From an uncultured beta proteobacterium (lineage in GTDB: Bacteria > Pseudomonadota > Gammaproteobacteria > Burkholderiales > Rhodocyclaceae): DNA of 5,483 nucleotides. The translations under genes and the position numbers were made by a program. The notes beneath the pieces were generated by a model that worked only from the letters and a program-made list of their open reading frames with translations, had not been told where the DNA came from and ran no database searches. Positions within the stretch are counted from its first letter, which is position 1. Each line of letters starts with the position of its first letter. This document shows positions 1 through 5,483 of the stretch, in pieces. The stretch lies in the NCBI GenBank assembly GCA_903953145.1, contig CAJBIL010000558.1, positions 1 through 5,483 on the forward strand, in the 5' to 3' direction.

Positions 1-521
1 ACAAAGCTTCCGTTGAAGCCATGCTGACCCTTGCTAACACCGCCCTTGCCTCCGCTGAGCGCATCGCTGCCCTGAACCTGAACACCGCCCGTTCGCTGCT
101 CGAAGACGGCGTTGCAAACACCAAGGCTATCCTCGGTGCCAAGGACCCGCAAGAAGCCATCGCTATCCAGGCTTCGCTGACCCAGCCGAACGTTGAAAAA
201 GCAGTTGCCTACACCCGTAGCGTTTACGAAATTTCGGCTCAGTCGAAAGAAGAAGTTTCCAAGCTCCTCGAAGGTCAGTTCGGTGACTTCCAGAAGCAAG
301 TGGCTGGCCTGCTGGACAAGGCTTCGAAGAATGCACCGGCTGGTTCCGATGTTGCTGTGTCCGCTGTCAAGTCGGCCATCGCTGCTGCTACCTCCGCATT
401 CGACAGCATGAACAAGGCTGCCAAGCAAGTTGCTGAAATCGCTGAAGCCAACGTTGCTGCCGCAACGAACGCAACGGTCAAGGCTGTTGGCGCTACCGCC
501 GCAACCGGCAAGAAGAAGTAA
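1..521 (+). CDS. Phasin family protein, copy 1 (5' end outside the window)
   Basis: Phasins are small amphipathic proteins that coat intracellular PHA granules and control their number and size. The frame is open from the left edge (first full codon at base 3, reading KASVEAM) to the TAA at 519-521, giving 172 visible residues. The first ATG, at 21, is not the start: it aligns with an internal Met (M20) of the downstream paralogue, and the residues before it also match. If the lengths agree, only about 13 residues are missing. The two proteins align ungapped over 172 residues, sharing stretches such as AALNL, VANT, QPNV and EANV/DANV. The protein is Ala-rich and predicted helical, has no Cys or Trp, and ends in an Ala/Thr-rich tail closing with KKK. 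By hand count 22 of 42 Ala codons are GCT and none is GCG, as expected of a highly expressed gene. The Phasin_2 assignment (PF09361 type) is by pattern recognition. Confidence 0.9.
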   Translation, partial: KASVEAMLTLANTALASAERIAALNLNTARSLLEDGVANTKAILGAKDPQEAIAIQASLTQPNVEKAVAYTRSVYEISAQSKEEVSKLLEGQFGDFQKQVAGLLDKASKNAPAGSDVAVSAVKSAIAAATSAFDSMNKAAKQVAEIAEANVAAATNATVKAVGATAATGKKK

Positions 522-533
522 GCTTAGTTCTTC

Positions 534-567
534 AAAAAAACCCCCGGACTAGTTCCGGGGGTTTTTT
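534..567 (+). terminator. Intrinsic terminator after phasin copy 1
   Basis: A perfect 8-bp GC-rich stem (CCCCCGGA at 541-548 pairing with TCCGGGGG at 554-561) closes a 5-nt loop, CTAGT. Six Ts follow at 562-567. Seven As at 534-540 precede the stem and can pair with the T run, so the structure could also work in the opposite direction. It begins 12 bases after the stop codon of the first phasin, so that gene should have its own transcript end and the second phasin its own promoter. Confidence 0.93.
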
Positions 568-569
568 GC

Positions 570-584
570 AACTGAAATTCAGTT
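570..584. repeat. Perfect inverted repeat, possible operator
   Basis: AACTGAA (570-576) and TTCAGTT (578-584) form a perfect inverted repeat around a single central A. It lies directly after the terminator and overlaps the proposed -35 box of the second phasin gene. With a 1-nt centre it cannot form a stable RNA hairpin, so a dimeric DNA-binding protein is the better reading. PhaR-type repressors are known to control phasin genes in PHA-storing proteobacteria, but this sequence is not the CTGC/GCAG-type site described for some PhaR proteins. The regulator is therefore unknown. The symmetry is seen directly; the operator role is inference. Confidence 0.45.
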
Positions 585-606
585 TGTCATATCGATAGTC
601 TATAGT
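578..606 (+). promoter_or_regulatory. Candidate sigma-70 promoter for phasin copy 2
   Basis: TATAGT at 601-606 matches the -10 consensus at five of six positions. The hexamer 17 bp upstream, TTCAGT at 578-583, matches the -35 consensus at only three of six. Transcription would start near 613 and leave a leader of about 98 nt before the ATG at 711. A promoter is expected here because a strong terminator separates the two phasin genes. The weak -35 overlaps the inverted repeat at 570-584, which would suit regulated expression. An alternative -35, TTGTCA at 584-589, pairs at 17 bp only with a poor -10 (TAAGTT, 607-612). Confidence 0.4.
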
Positions 607-697
607 TAAGTTTTACGGCGGTAACCGGGCAAGCGTTGTTGTTGATGTTTTCGCAGTTGCTCAATTGACCGTCAAGCGTTCCACCACAAACATTTAC

Positions 698-702
698 GGA
701 GG
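698..702 (+). promoter_or_regulatory. Ribosome binding site of phasin copy 2
   Basis: GGAGG lies 8 nt before the ATG at 711. It is a near-ideal Shine-Dalgarno sequence with good spacing and fixes the start of the second phasin. Confidence 0.88.
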
Positions 703-710
703 CATCAACA

Positions 711-1268
711 ATGAGCAATATCAATCTCGAACAACTCGCCCAAAGCCAGAAAGCCAACGCTGAAGTCATGATGACACTGGTTCGTAGCGCCTTTAACGGC
801 ATGGAGCAACTTGCCGCACTGAACCTCGCCGCCAGCCGCGACTTCTTCAACGCCAGCGTCGCCAATACGCAGCAGTTGATGAGCGTAAAAGACCCGAAGG
901 AACTGGCCAAGATCAACAGCGCCCTTGCACAGCCCAACGTCAACAAGATGGTTGATTACGCACGCAGCGTGTCTGACCTGGCTGCCAGCATGCAGAAAGA
1001 AATCACTTCTGTGATGGAAGCCCAGTACAGCACCTTCACCAAAAACGCTTCGAGCGCCATCGATAAAACCTCCGCCAGCGCACCGGTCGGCGGCGATGTG
1101 TTCAGCGCTGCAATGAAGCAGATGCTGCAAGCTTCGACCAAGGCTTACGAAAACATGTCGCAGATGGCCAAGCAAATGACGGACATCGCCGATGCCAACG
1201 TTAAGGCTGCCTCCAGCGCAACCACCAAGGCAGCTTCGGCAACTGCAGCAGCTGCCAAGAAGAAGTAA
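711..1268 (+). CDS. Phasin family protein, copy 2 (complete)
   Basis: This is a complete 185-residue phasin, a usual length for the family, expected to bind the surface of PHA granules in the cytoplasm. The N-terminus (MSNINLEQLAQSQKANAE) has the typical Phasin_2 opening, with a QL...QKAN pattern before the first long helix. Conserved stretches shared with copy 1 include AALNL (about 36-40), VANT (about 50-53), KDP, QPNV, RSV, APxGxDV (about 125-131), AKQ and DANV. The C-terminal 25 residues are Ala/Ser/Thr/Lys-rich and end in KKK. There is no Cys or Trp, but there are 13 Met residues, several where copy 1 has Leu, Val or Ala. Ala codons are mainly GCC (19 of 38) and GCT is used less (9 of 38) than in copy 1, which suggests different expression or age. 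The start is supported by the GGAGG at 698-702. The gene has its own terminator and candidate promoter, so it is a separate unit. The symbol phaP would be reasonable, but which phasin orthologue this is cannot be decided. Confidence 0.95.
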   Translation: MSNINLEQLAQSQKANAEVMMTLVRSAFNGMEQLAALNLAASRDFFNASVANTQQLMSVKDPKELAKINSALAQPNVNKMVDYARSVSDLAASMQKEITSVMEAQYSTFTKNASSAIDKTSASAPVGGDVFSAAMKQMLQASTKAYENMSQMAKQMTDIADANVKAASSATTKAASATAAAAKKK

Positions 1269-1290
1269 GCAAAAACCACTACGCTTCCTC

Positions 1291-1316
1291 AAAAACCCCG
1301 GCATTGCCGGGGTTTT
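1291..1316. terminator. Bidirectional intrinsic terminator between convergent genes
   Basis: CCCCGGC (1296-1302) pairs perfectly with GCCGGGG (1306-1312) around a 3-nt ATT loop. Four Ts follow at 1313-1316 and five As precede at 1291-1295, so each strand has a GC-rich stem followed by a T run. It lies 22 bases after the stop of the second phasin and 19 bases beyond the stop of the - strand operon at 1336, so one hairpin can serve both. The T runs are short (four and five). Confidence 0.88.
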
Positions 1317-1335
1317 GTCGTTCACGACGGTGTGA

Positions 1336-2091
1336 TTACGCGCGCCACTGCCATGTAATGCCGCGCCGTTCAACCTCCTGACGAATCTCCTCCATGGCCT
1401 GATTAACCAGCGCCACCTCACCTTCAACGCCCAACTCAAGGTGTCGCCGCTGCCCGTCCTCACCCACCGAAGGCAGACTGAACAGCCGTAACGCCGGGTA
1501 ATTGGCAACGATGCGTTCCATCAGATCAAGCAATGCGCTTTCGTAAGCGTTCGGCCCGGTAAGCAGAAAGGCTTTGTCGACCACCGGGTTGCGGTTGAAC
1601 AGATCGGCATAGAAGGTATCGAGCGCCCATTCGGCCATCGGGTGCGCCATCTGCGGGAAGCCCGGCAGGAAGTGATGATCGCGCACGCGAAAACCGGGGA
1701 TGCGGTTGAACGGGTTGGGCACAATATCGACACCGCGCGGAAAAGTACCAAGCAGCATCCGGATGGGATTAGCCTCATCACCAAAGCGGCCGCGAATCTC
1801 GCGCTCGGCATCAGGATGCAGTAAAAGATCAACGCCAAGCGCCTCGGCGGCGGCCTGCCGCGTTTGGTCGTCCGGGGTGTTGCCGATACCGCCGAAACTG
1901 AATACCACGTCACCGGCTGCAAAGCTGCGTTTGAGCGTCGCGGCAATGCGCTGACGCTCATCACCCAGATACTCGGCCCAAGACAAACGCAAGCCACGCG
2001 CGCCGAGCAGCTGAGTTATTTTGGCGAAATGTTTATCAATGCGCTTGCCCGACAGAATCTCGTCGCCGATGATGATTGCGCCAAAGTTCAT
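1336..2091 (-). CDS. Molybdopterin-binding (MoCF) domain protein, CinA N-terminal-like
   Basis: This 251-residue protein belongs to the MoCF_biosynth fold (PF00994, COG1058), the fold of MogA, MoeA and the N-terminal half of CinA. Residues 4-16 (GAIIIGDEILSGK) match the first strand and GDE(I/L)LSG motif. FGGIGNTPDDQT (66-77) is the second binding motif, where CinA usually has GGLGPTPDD. NPFNRIPGF (126-134) and FLPGFPQM (141-148) match the later CinA signatures. It is the short, single-domain form: the C-terminal CinA deamidase domain is absent, so NMN deamidase activity is not expected. Such proteins are often named competence/damage-inducible protein A, but their real function is unclear. 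The start at 2091 is chosen because the fold begins there and GGAGG lies 6 nt upstream. The frame is open to an ATG at 2292, but that extension lies inside the EI24 gene and resembles no MoCF N-terminus. ATGA overlap with the upstream gene implies translational coupling. Confidence 0.9.
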   Translation of the reverse strand: MNFGAIIIGDEILSGKRIDKHFAKITQLLGARGLRLSWAEYLGDERQRIAATLKRSFAAGDVVFSFGGIGNTPDDQTRQAAAEALGVDLLLHPDAEREIRGRFGDEANPIRMLLGTFPRGVDIVPNPFNRIPGFRVRDHHFLPGFPQMAHPMAEWALDTFYADLFNRNPVVDKAFLLTGPNAYESALLDLMERIVANYPALRLFSLPSVGEDGQRRHLELGVEGEVALVNQAMEEIRQEVERRGITWQWRA

Positions 2092-2831
2092 GCGCTGCCT
2101 CCGCCAATGTCGATGATGACGCCCTCCGCACCTTTTCGCATGCGGCGTAGCGCCTCCAGGGTGTAATGAATGTAAGCCAGCGCCGCAAGTGTCGGCGCCA
2201 GCAGACCGACGAATGGAATGTGCGCGACCAGGGCCAACGTGAGGCCGAGTATCAGCAGCGGTCGGGAATGCTCGCGGCGCAGGGTGCGCCACTCGGCATC
2301 AGTCGCATGCACGGCCAGCGCATCGTAGGCAAAGGTACGGCGGTTAAGCCAGGCCATCCAGAACAGCGGCAGAAACAGCCCGACACCGGGAATCAGCCAG
2401 AGCGGCAAGGTCACAACCCAGCCGAATATGAACAGCAGCGCCGCCGAAATACTGTTCCAGGTTGACGCGGTAACGCTGTCCTTGCCCATACGTGACAGCG
2501 TCGGGTAGTCGCTGCTTGCCACATGATTGAGCAACAGCGGCAAAACAAAAATTGCCGCCAGCAACATCGACGTCAGATACGCGGCAGCAAGAATAAGCAA
2601 CCAGCCGCCGAGTACGGCAAACAGCTTGCCCAGCCAGACCGCCCCCCACGCCGTAAGCCAGCTCATTGGCGGCAGTTCAAGGAAACCGGAAACCAGCACA
2701 TCGAGGGAAAACACCATCAGCCCGACCCAGACAAGCAGCGCCAGGACCGCCGGCCCGAACAACAAAACCCAGACCCGCCCGCGACCCAGTGTAGCCAGCG
2801 TGCGAATCAACGCCAGAACGACATCACCCAT
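2088..2831 (-). CDS. EI24/CysZ-like integral membrane protein
   Basis: This is a 247-residue, strongly hydrophobic inner-membrane protein with the pattern of the EI24 family (PF07264), which includes the sulfate transporter CysZ. Hydrophobic stretches fall at about residues 19-46, 68-101, 127-162 (perhaps two segments around the Pro-Gly turn IPGVGLFLPLF) and 190-224. The loop NHVASSDYPTLSR (102-114) and the WLNRRTFAYDALAVHAT region (161-177) are typical of betaproteobacterial EI24 proteins. The C-terminus is short and polar with basic residues (RRMRKG). The ATG at 2831 follows the hrpA TAA with no gap, and GGAGG lies 8 nt upstream inside the end of hrpA. The stop overlaps the start of the MoCF gene. 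Sulfate transport is possible by homology, but no sulfur-assimilation gene is nearby, so the substrate and role stay open. Confidence 0.87.
   Translation of the reverse strand: MGDVVLALIRTLATLGRGRVWVLLFGPAVLALLVWVGLMVFSLDVLVSGFLELPPMSWLTAWGAVWLGKLFAVLGGWLLILAAAYLTSMLLAAIFVLPLLLNHVASSDYPTLSRMGKDSVTASTWNSISAALLFIFGWVVTLPLWLIPGVGLFLPLFWMAWLNRRTFAYDALAVHATDAEWRTLRREHSRPLLILGLTLALVAHIPFVGLLAPTLAALAYIHYTLEALRRMRKGAEGVIIDIGGGSA
2098..2102 (-). promoter_or_regulatory. Ribosome binding site of the MoCF gene, inside the EI24 gene
   Basis: On the - strand GGAGG lies 6 nt before the ATG at 2091, within the last codons of the EI24 gene. It decides the start of the MoCF gene against the longer frame opening at 2292. 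Confidence 0.85.
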
Positions 2832-5483
2832 TTACATTCCCTCCCACATTTTCTGAAGCCGTTTGCTCGACACCGGTGCCGGCGTGCGCAGTTCCTGCGA
2901 GAACAGCTGTACGCGTAATTCTTCGAGCATCCAGCGAAACTGCTCGACCTGCGGATCAACGACGCCCTGCTTGGCAAGCACGATGGCACGCCGCTCGTAG
3001 TTCGTCCACAACGGCGCATACTCCGCCATCAGTCGCGCATCGCGCAGATGGTCGGCCTTGAGCTTGTCGAGGCGCAACGCGATGGCCTTCAAGTAGCGCG
3101 GATAATGTTGCAGGCGCTCAAACGGCGTCTCTGCAATGAAGCGCTTACCGATCATCCGCCCCAGTTGCTTCTCGATGTCCTGATACGCCGCAGCGTAGGT
3201 TTTGAAAGCGATCAGCTTTTTCTGTAGCGCCTGCCAGTCGGTCAGGATCTGCCCGACCAGCCGGCAGATTTCCTGCGCCAGCAGACCGAGGCGTGATTTG
3301 GCATCGGCACAGCGCGCCTTGAAGCTCACCGCGTCGGTCGGCCACGGCTCGACCAGACAGGCGCGCGCGAAAGCCAGCCCAATCAGCTGCTTGCGCAAAT
3401 CGTCGAGCGAGCCGAGCGGCATGAACTGCATGCCCATCTGCGTCAGCCCCGGCAGGTTCTTCTCGAAATACTTTACCTGCTCGCGGAACTGCAGCAGATA
3501 CAGGCGCAGCAAGCCTTCGGCATGCGCCTCGCGCGCCTCTTCCGGGGAGTCGAAGATGCACAGCGAAACGCTGTCGCCGTCGTCCGACAGGCCGGGGTAG
3601 CCGAGCACCGTTTGCCCGCCGCCGCTGCTGTTGCCACCATTTCCAACCTCAACTTCCATCAACTCAGGCAGCTCGCCAAACGTCCAGTCGGTCATCCCCG
3701 CGTATTCGGATGGCGTTTCGTGCAGTTCGGCGAATTCCTGCTTGGCCTTGCCGCCCCATTCACCACGCAACTCGGTCAGGCTGCGGCTCATGCCGAGCTG
3801 GCGCTCATTTTCATCGACTAGCTTGAAGTTGAAGGAAAAATGTGCCGGCAGCGCATCAGGACGGAAGGCATCCGGCGTGATTTCCCAGCCGCGCGCGTTG
3901 AGGCCGCGCGATTGCAGAATGAAGTGGATCAGCGCCGGCACCAGCGGTTTGTCCGACGGCGGCACGGCGGCAACGAACTCGGCTGCAAAGTCGGGCACCG
4001 GCACCAGCTTGGAGCGTATCTTTTGCGGCAGCGTTTTGACCAGCTGAATGACCTTTTCCTTGAGCAGGCCCGGCACCAGCCACTCGCAGCGCGCCGCCGG
4101 AATCTGGTTGAGCTGGGCGAGCGGCACGTTCATCGTCACGCCGTCGCGAGGCGTTCCCGGCTCGAAGTGATAGCTCAGCGAAAAATCGACGCCACCGAGC
4201 TTGATGTGGTGCGGAAAGGCCTCGGTGGTGATGCCGGCCGCCTCATGCCGCATCAGGTCTTCGCGCTTCAGATAGAGCAGCTTGGGATTGTCGCGCTCGG
4301 CCTCGCGCCGCCATTTGTCGAACTCGGCGCCGCCGGTGATCCCTTCGGGGATGATCTGGTCGTAGAAGGCGAAAATCAGCTCGTCGTCGACCAGCACGTC
4401 GGGCCGCCGCGACTTGTGTTCGAGCGTTTCGATGTCGAGCATCAGCTGGTGGTTGTGCGTGTAGAAGGCCCAGCGCCGTTCGTACTCCTCGGCGACTTCG
4501 GCACCGACCAGCCCCTGGCGGATGAAAATCTCGCGCGACTCCTGCGGGTTCATCGGCCCGAAATTCACCCGCTTGCGCGGATTGACAACGATGCCGTAAA
4601 GCGTAGCGCGCTCGAAGGCGACGACCTGCATCGCCTTCTTCTCCCAGTGCGGATCGAACCAGCTGCGCTTGATCAGGTGCGCGCCGACCTGCTCCAGCCA
4701 CTCCGGCTCGATGCGCGCCACGCAGCGCGCGTAGAGCTTGGTCGTCTCGGTGATCTCGGCGGCGGCGATCCATTTGCCTGCCTTTTTTTGCAGCGCTGAG
4801 CCCGGATGAATCAGGAACTTCATGCCGCGCGCGCCGAGGTAGTGGGAGGAATCCTCGGATTTGCAGCCGATGTTGCCCAAGAGGCCGGCGAGCAAGGCTC
4901 GATGGATGGACTCATAGCTCGCCGGAATCTGGTTTTCCTTCCACTCGTGCTCGGCGGCGAGGCCGTGCAACTGGCTATGCACGTCGCGCCATTCGCGCAT
5001 ACGCAGCGCCGAGAGGAAGTTCTCGTGGCAGGCCTGCACCAGCTTGCGCTGCGACTTCTTGTGTTCGATTTCGCCTTCGTACCAGTTCCACAGCTTGAGC
5101 CAGGAGAGGAACTCGGACTTCTCGTCGTCGAACTTCTTGTGCGCCATGTCGGCCGAGCCCTGCCGGTCCTGCGGCCGTTCGCGCGGGTCCTGCGCGGTCA
5201 GCGCGGCGGCGATGATCAGCACCTCGCGCAGACAGCCTTCGTCGCGCGCGGCGACGATCATGCGGCCGACGCGCGGGTCGAGCGGCATCTTCGCCAGTTC
5301 CTGGCCGATCGGCGTCAGCGCGTTGTCCTCGGTCACCGCACCGAGTTCGAGCAGCAGCTGGTAGCCGTCGCTGATCGCCTTCGGCGGCGGCGCTTCGATG
5401 AAGGGAAAGTCCTCGACGTCGCCGATGCGTAGCGCCTTCATGCGCAGGATGACGCCGGCCAGCGACGAGCGCAGGATTTCGGG
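2832..5483 (-). CDS. hrpA: ATP-dependent RNA helicase HrpA, C-terminal two thirds
   Basis: HrpA is a DEAH-box RNA helicase, linked in E. coli to mRNA processing and rescue of stalled ribosomes. The frame is open from the right edge, giving 883 visible residues. E. coli HrpA has about 1300, so roughly 400 residues with the ATPase motifs lie outside. The visible part starts PEILRSSLAGVILRM, the helix just after motif VI. In visible numbering, a winged-helix/HA2 ratchet region runs about 40-140 (LGAVTEDNALTPIGQELAKM, MPLDPRVGRM), an OB-fold region about 205-285 (GARGMKFLIHPGS, EPEWLEQVGAHLIKR, HWEKKAMQVV), and the HrpA-specific DUF3418 (PF11898) fills the rest (ELFIRQ-like IFIRQGLV, LEHKSRRPDVLVDDE, FYDQ, SYHFEPG, DGVTMNVPL, RWMLEELRVQLFSQELRTP). 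The Met at 5441 is internal, because matching residues continue before it. A Gly/Ser/Asn-rich stretch (615-623) looks like an added loop compared with E. coli. The gene is first of the three visible operon members. Confidence 0.95.
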   Translation of the reverse strand, partial: PEILRSSLAGVILRMKALRIGDVEDFPFIEAPPPKAISDGYQLLLELGAVTEDNALTPIGQELAKMPLDPRVGRMIVAARDEGCLREVLIIAAALTAQDPRERPQDRQGSADMAHKKFDDEKSEFLSWLKLWNWYEGEIEHKKSQRKLVQACHENFLSALRMREWRDVHSQLHGLAAEHEWKENQIPASYESIHRALLAGLLGNIGCKSEDSSHYLGARGMKFLIHPGSALQKKAGKWIAAAEITETTKLYARCVARIEPEWLEQVGAHLIKRSWFDPHWEKKAMQVVAFERATLYGIVVNPRKRVNFGPMNPQESREIFIRQGLVGAEVAEEYERRWAFYTHNHQLMLDIETLEHKSRRPDVLVDDELIFAFYDQIIPEGITGGAEFDKWRREAERDNPKLLYLKREDLMRHEAAGITTEAFPHHIKLGGVDFSLSYHFEPGTPRDGVTMNVPLAQLNQIPAARCEWLVPGLLKEKVIQLVKTLPQKIRSKLVPVPDFAAEFVAAVPPSDKPLVPALIHFILQSRGLNARGWEITPDAFRPDALPAHFSFNFKLVDENERQLGMSRSLTELRGEWGGKAKQEFAELHETPSEYAGMTDWTFGELPELMEVEVGNGGNSSGGGQTVLGYPGLSDDGDSVSLCIFDSPEEAREAHAEGLLRLYLLQFREQVKYFEKNLPGLTQMGMQFMPLGSLDDLRKQLIGLAFARACLVEPWPTDAVSFKARCADAKSRLGLLAQEICRLVGQILTDWQALQKKLIAFKTYAAAYQDIEKQLGRMIGKRFIAETPFERLQHYPRYLKAIALRLDKLKADHLRDARLMAEYAPLWTNYERRAIVLAKQGVVDPQVEQFRWMLEELRVQLFSQELRTPAPVSSKRLQKMWEGM
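2840..2844 (-). promoter_or_regulatory. Ribosome binding site of the EI24 gene, inside the hrpA 3' end
   Basis: On the - strand GGAGG (within GGGAGGG) lies 8 nt before the ATG at 2831. The site overlaps the codons for the last residues of HrpA, so ribosomes ending hrpA are placed to restart at once on the EI24 gene. Confidence 0.85.

Noticed and set aside
21..23. ATG at 21 as the start of phasin copy 1
   Set aside because: It aligns with an internal Met of copy 2, the residues before it (KASVEA) match KANAEV of the paralogue, and the preceding bases carry no Shine-Dalgarno.
557..569. Sigma-54 type GG...GC promoter after the first terminator
   Set aside because: The spacing between the GG and GC dinucleotides does not give GG-N10-GC, and the bases are explained by the terminator stem and T run.
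665..696. TTGACC at 665-670 as a -35 box close to the phasin copy 2 start
   Set aside because: No acceptable -10 lies 16-18 bp downstream, and the resulting transcript would begin at or inside the ribosome binding site.
705..1508. Large - strand open frame opposite phasin copy 2
   Set aside because: It lies antisense to a clear phasin gene, crosses the terminator hairpin at 1291-1316 and the end of the MoCF gene, and its Cys/Gly-rich translation has no recognisable domain.
2092..2292. Longer N-terminus for the MoCF protein starting at 2292
   Set aside because: The 67 extra residues lie wholly inside the EI24 gene in another frame, are rich in Arg/His/Pro, and resemble no MoCF N-terminus. 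The start at 2091 has a good GGAGG and the usual ATGA overlap.
3840..5432. Nearly 1.6 kb of stop-poor + strand frame opposite hrpA, read as two large open frames (3840-4799 and 4806-5432)
   Set aside because: This frame is the exact codon-for-codon complement of hrpA. Stops there need TTA, CTA or TCA codons in hrpA, which are rare in GC-rich genes. The break at 4797-4799 is a TCA Ser codon of hrpA. The translations resemble no family I know.
5439..5441. ATG at 5441 (- strand) as the start of a shorter helicase-related protein
   Set aside because: The frame stays open to the window edge and its residues (PEILRSSLAGVILR) match the HrpA segment after motif VI, so the gene is only cut by the window.

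Overview
The window looks like ordinary chromosomal DNA of a GC-rich, polyhydroxyalkanoate (PHA)-storing betaproteobacterium, perhaps a Rhodocyclales-like lineage. That placement is an inference from three things: Phasin_2-type phasins, a short MoCF-only CinA-like protein beside an EI24 membrane protein, and a proteobacterial long-form HrpA helicase. No database search was possible. I see no mobile element, CRISPR array, RNA gene or phage gene.

Left part, + strand (1-1335): two phasin genes lie in tandem. The first is cut by the left window edge and its real start is outside. It ends in a strong intrinsic terminator (about 534-567). A gap of about 190 bases follows. It holds that terminator, a perfect 7-bp inverted repeat that could be an operator, a plausible promoter, a leader of about 100 nt and a good ribosome binding site for the second, complete phasin. 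The two proteins align without any gap over all 172 shared residues (about 44% identical by hand count), so they are paralogues from a tandem duplication. A second hairpin terminator (about 1291-1316) sits between the second phasin and the convergent operon to its right.

Right part, - strand (1336-5483): three genes are read right to left and packed as one operon. First is hrpA, a DEAH-box RNA helicase whose N-terminal motor domains lie beyond the right edge. Second is an EI24/CysZ-like integral membrane protein that begins on the codon after the hrpA stop. Third is a 251-residue molybdopterin-binding (MoCF/CinA N-terminal-like) protein whose ATG overlaps the previous stop as ATGA. The operon's promoter must lie beyond the right edge.

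The phasins should coat PHA granules and limit their size. The operon combines an RNA helicase, a membrane protein and a nucleotide- or pterin-binding fold with no obvious shared pathway. I found no convincing new system. The points most worth a second look are the possible operator upstream of the second phasin, the divergence of the phasin pair, the same-frame junction between hrpA and the EI24 gene, and the altered GGxGPT-type motif of the MoCF protein.
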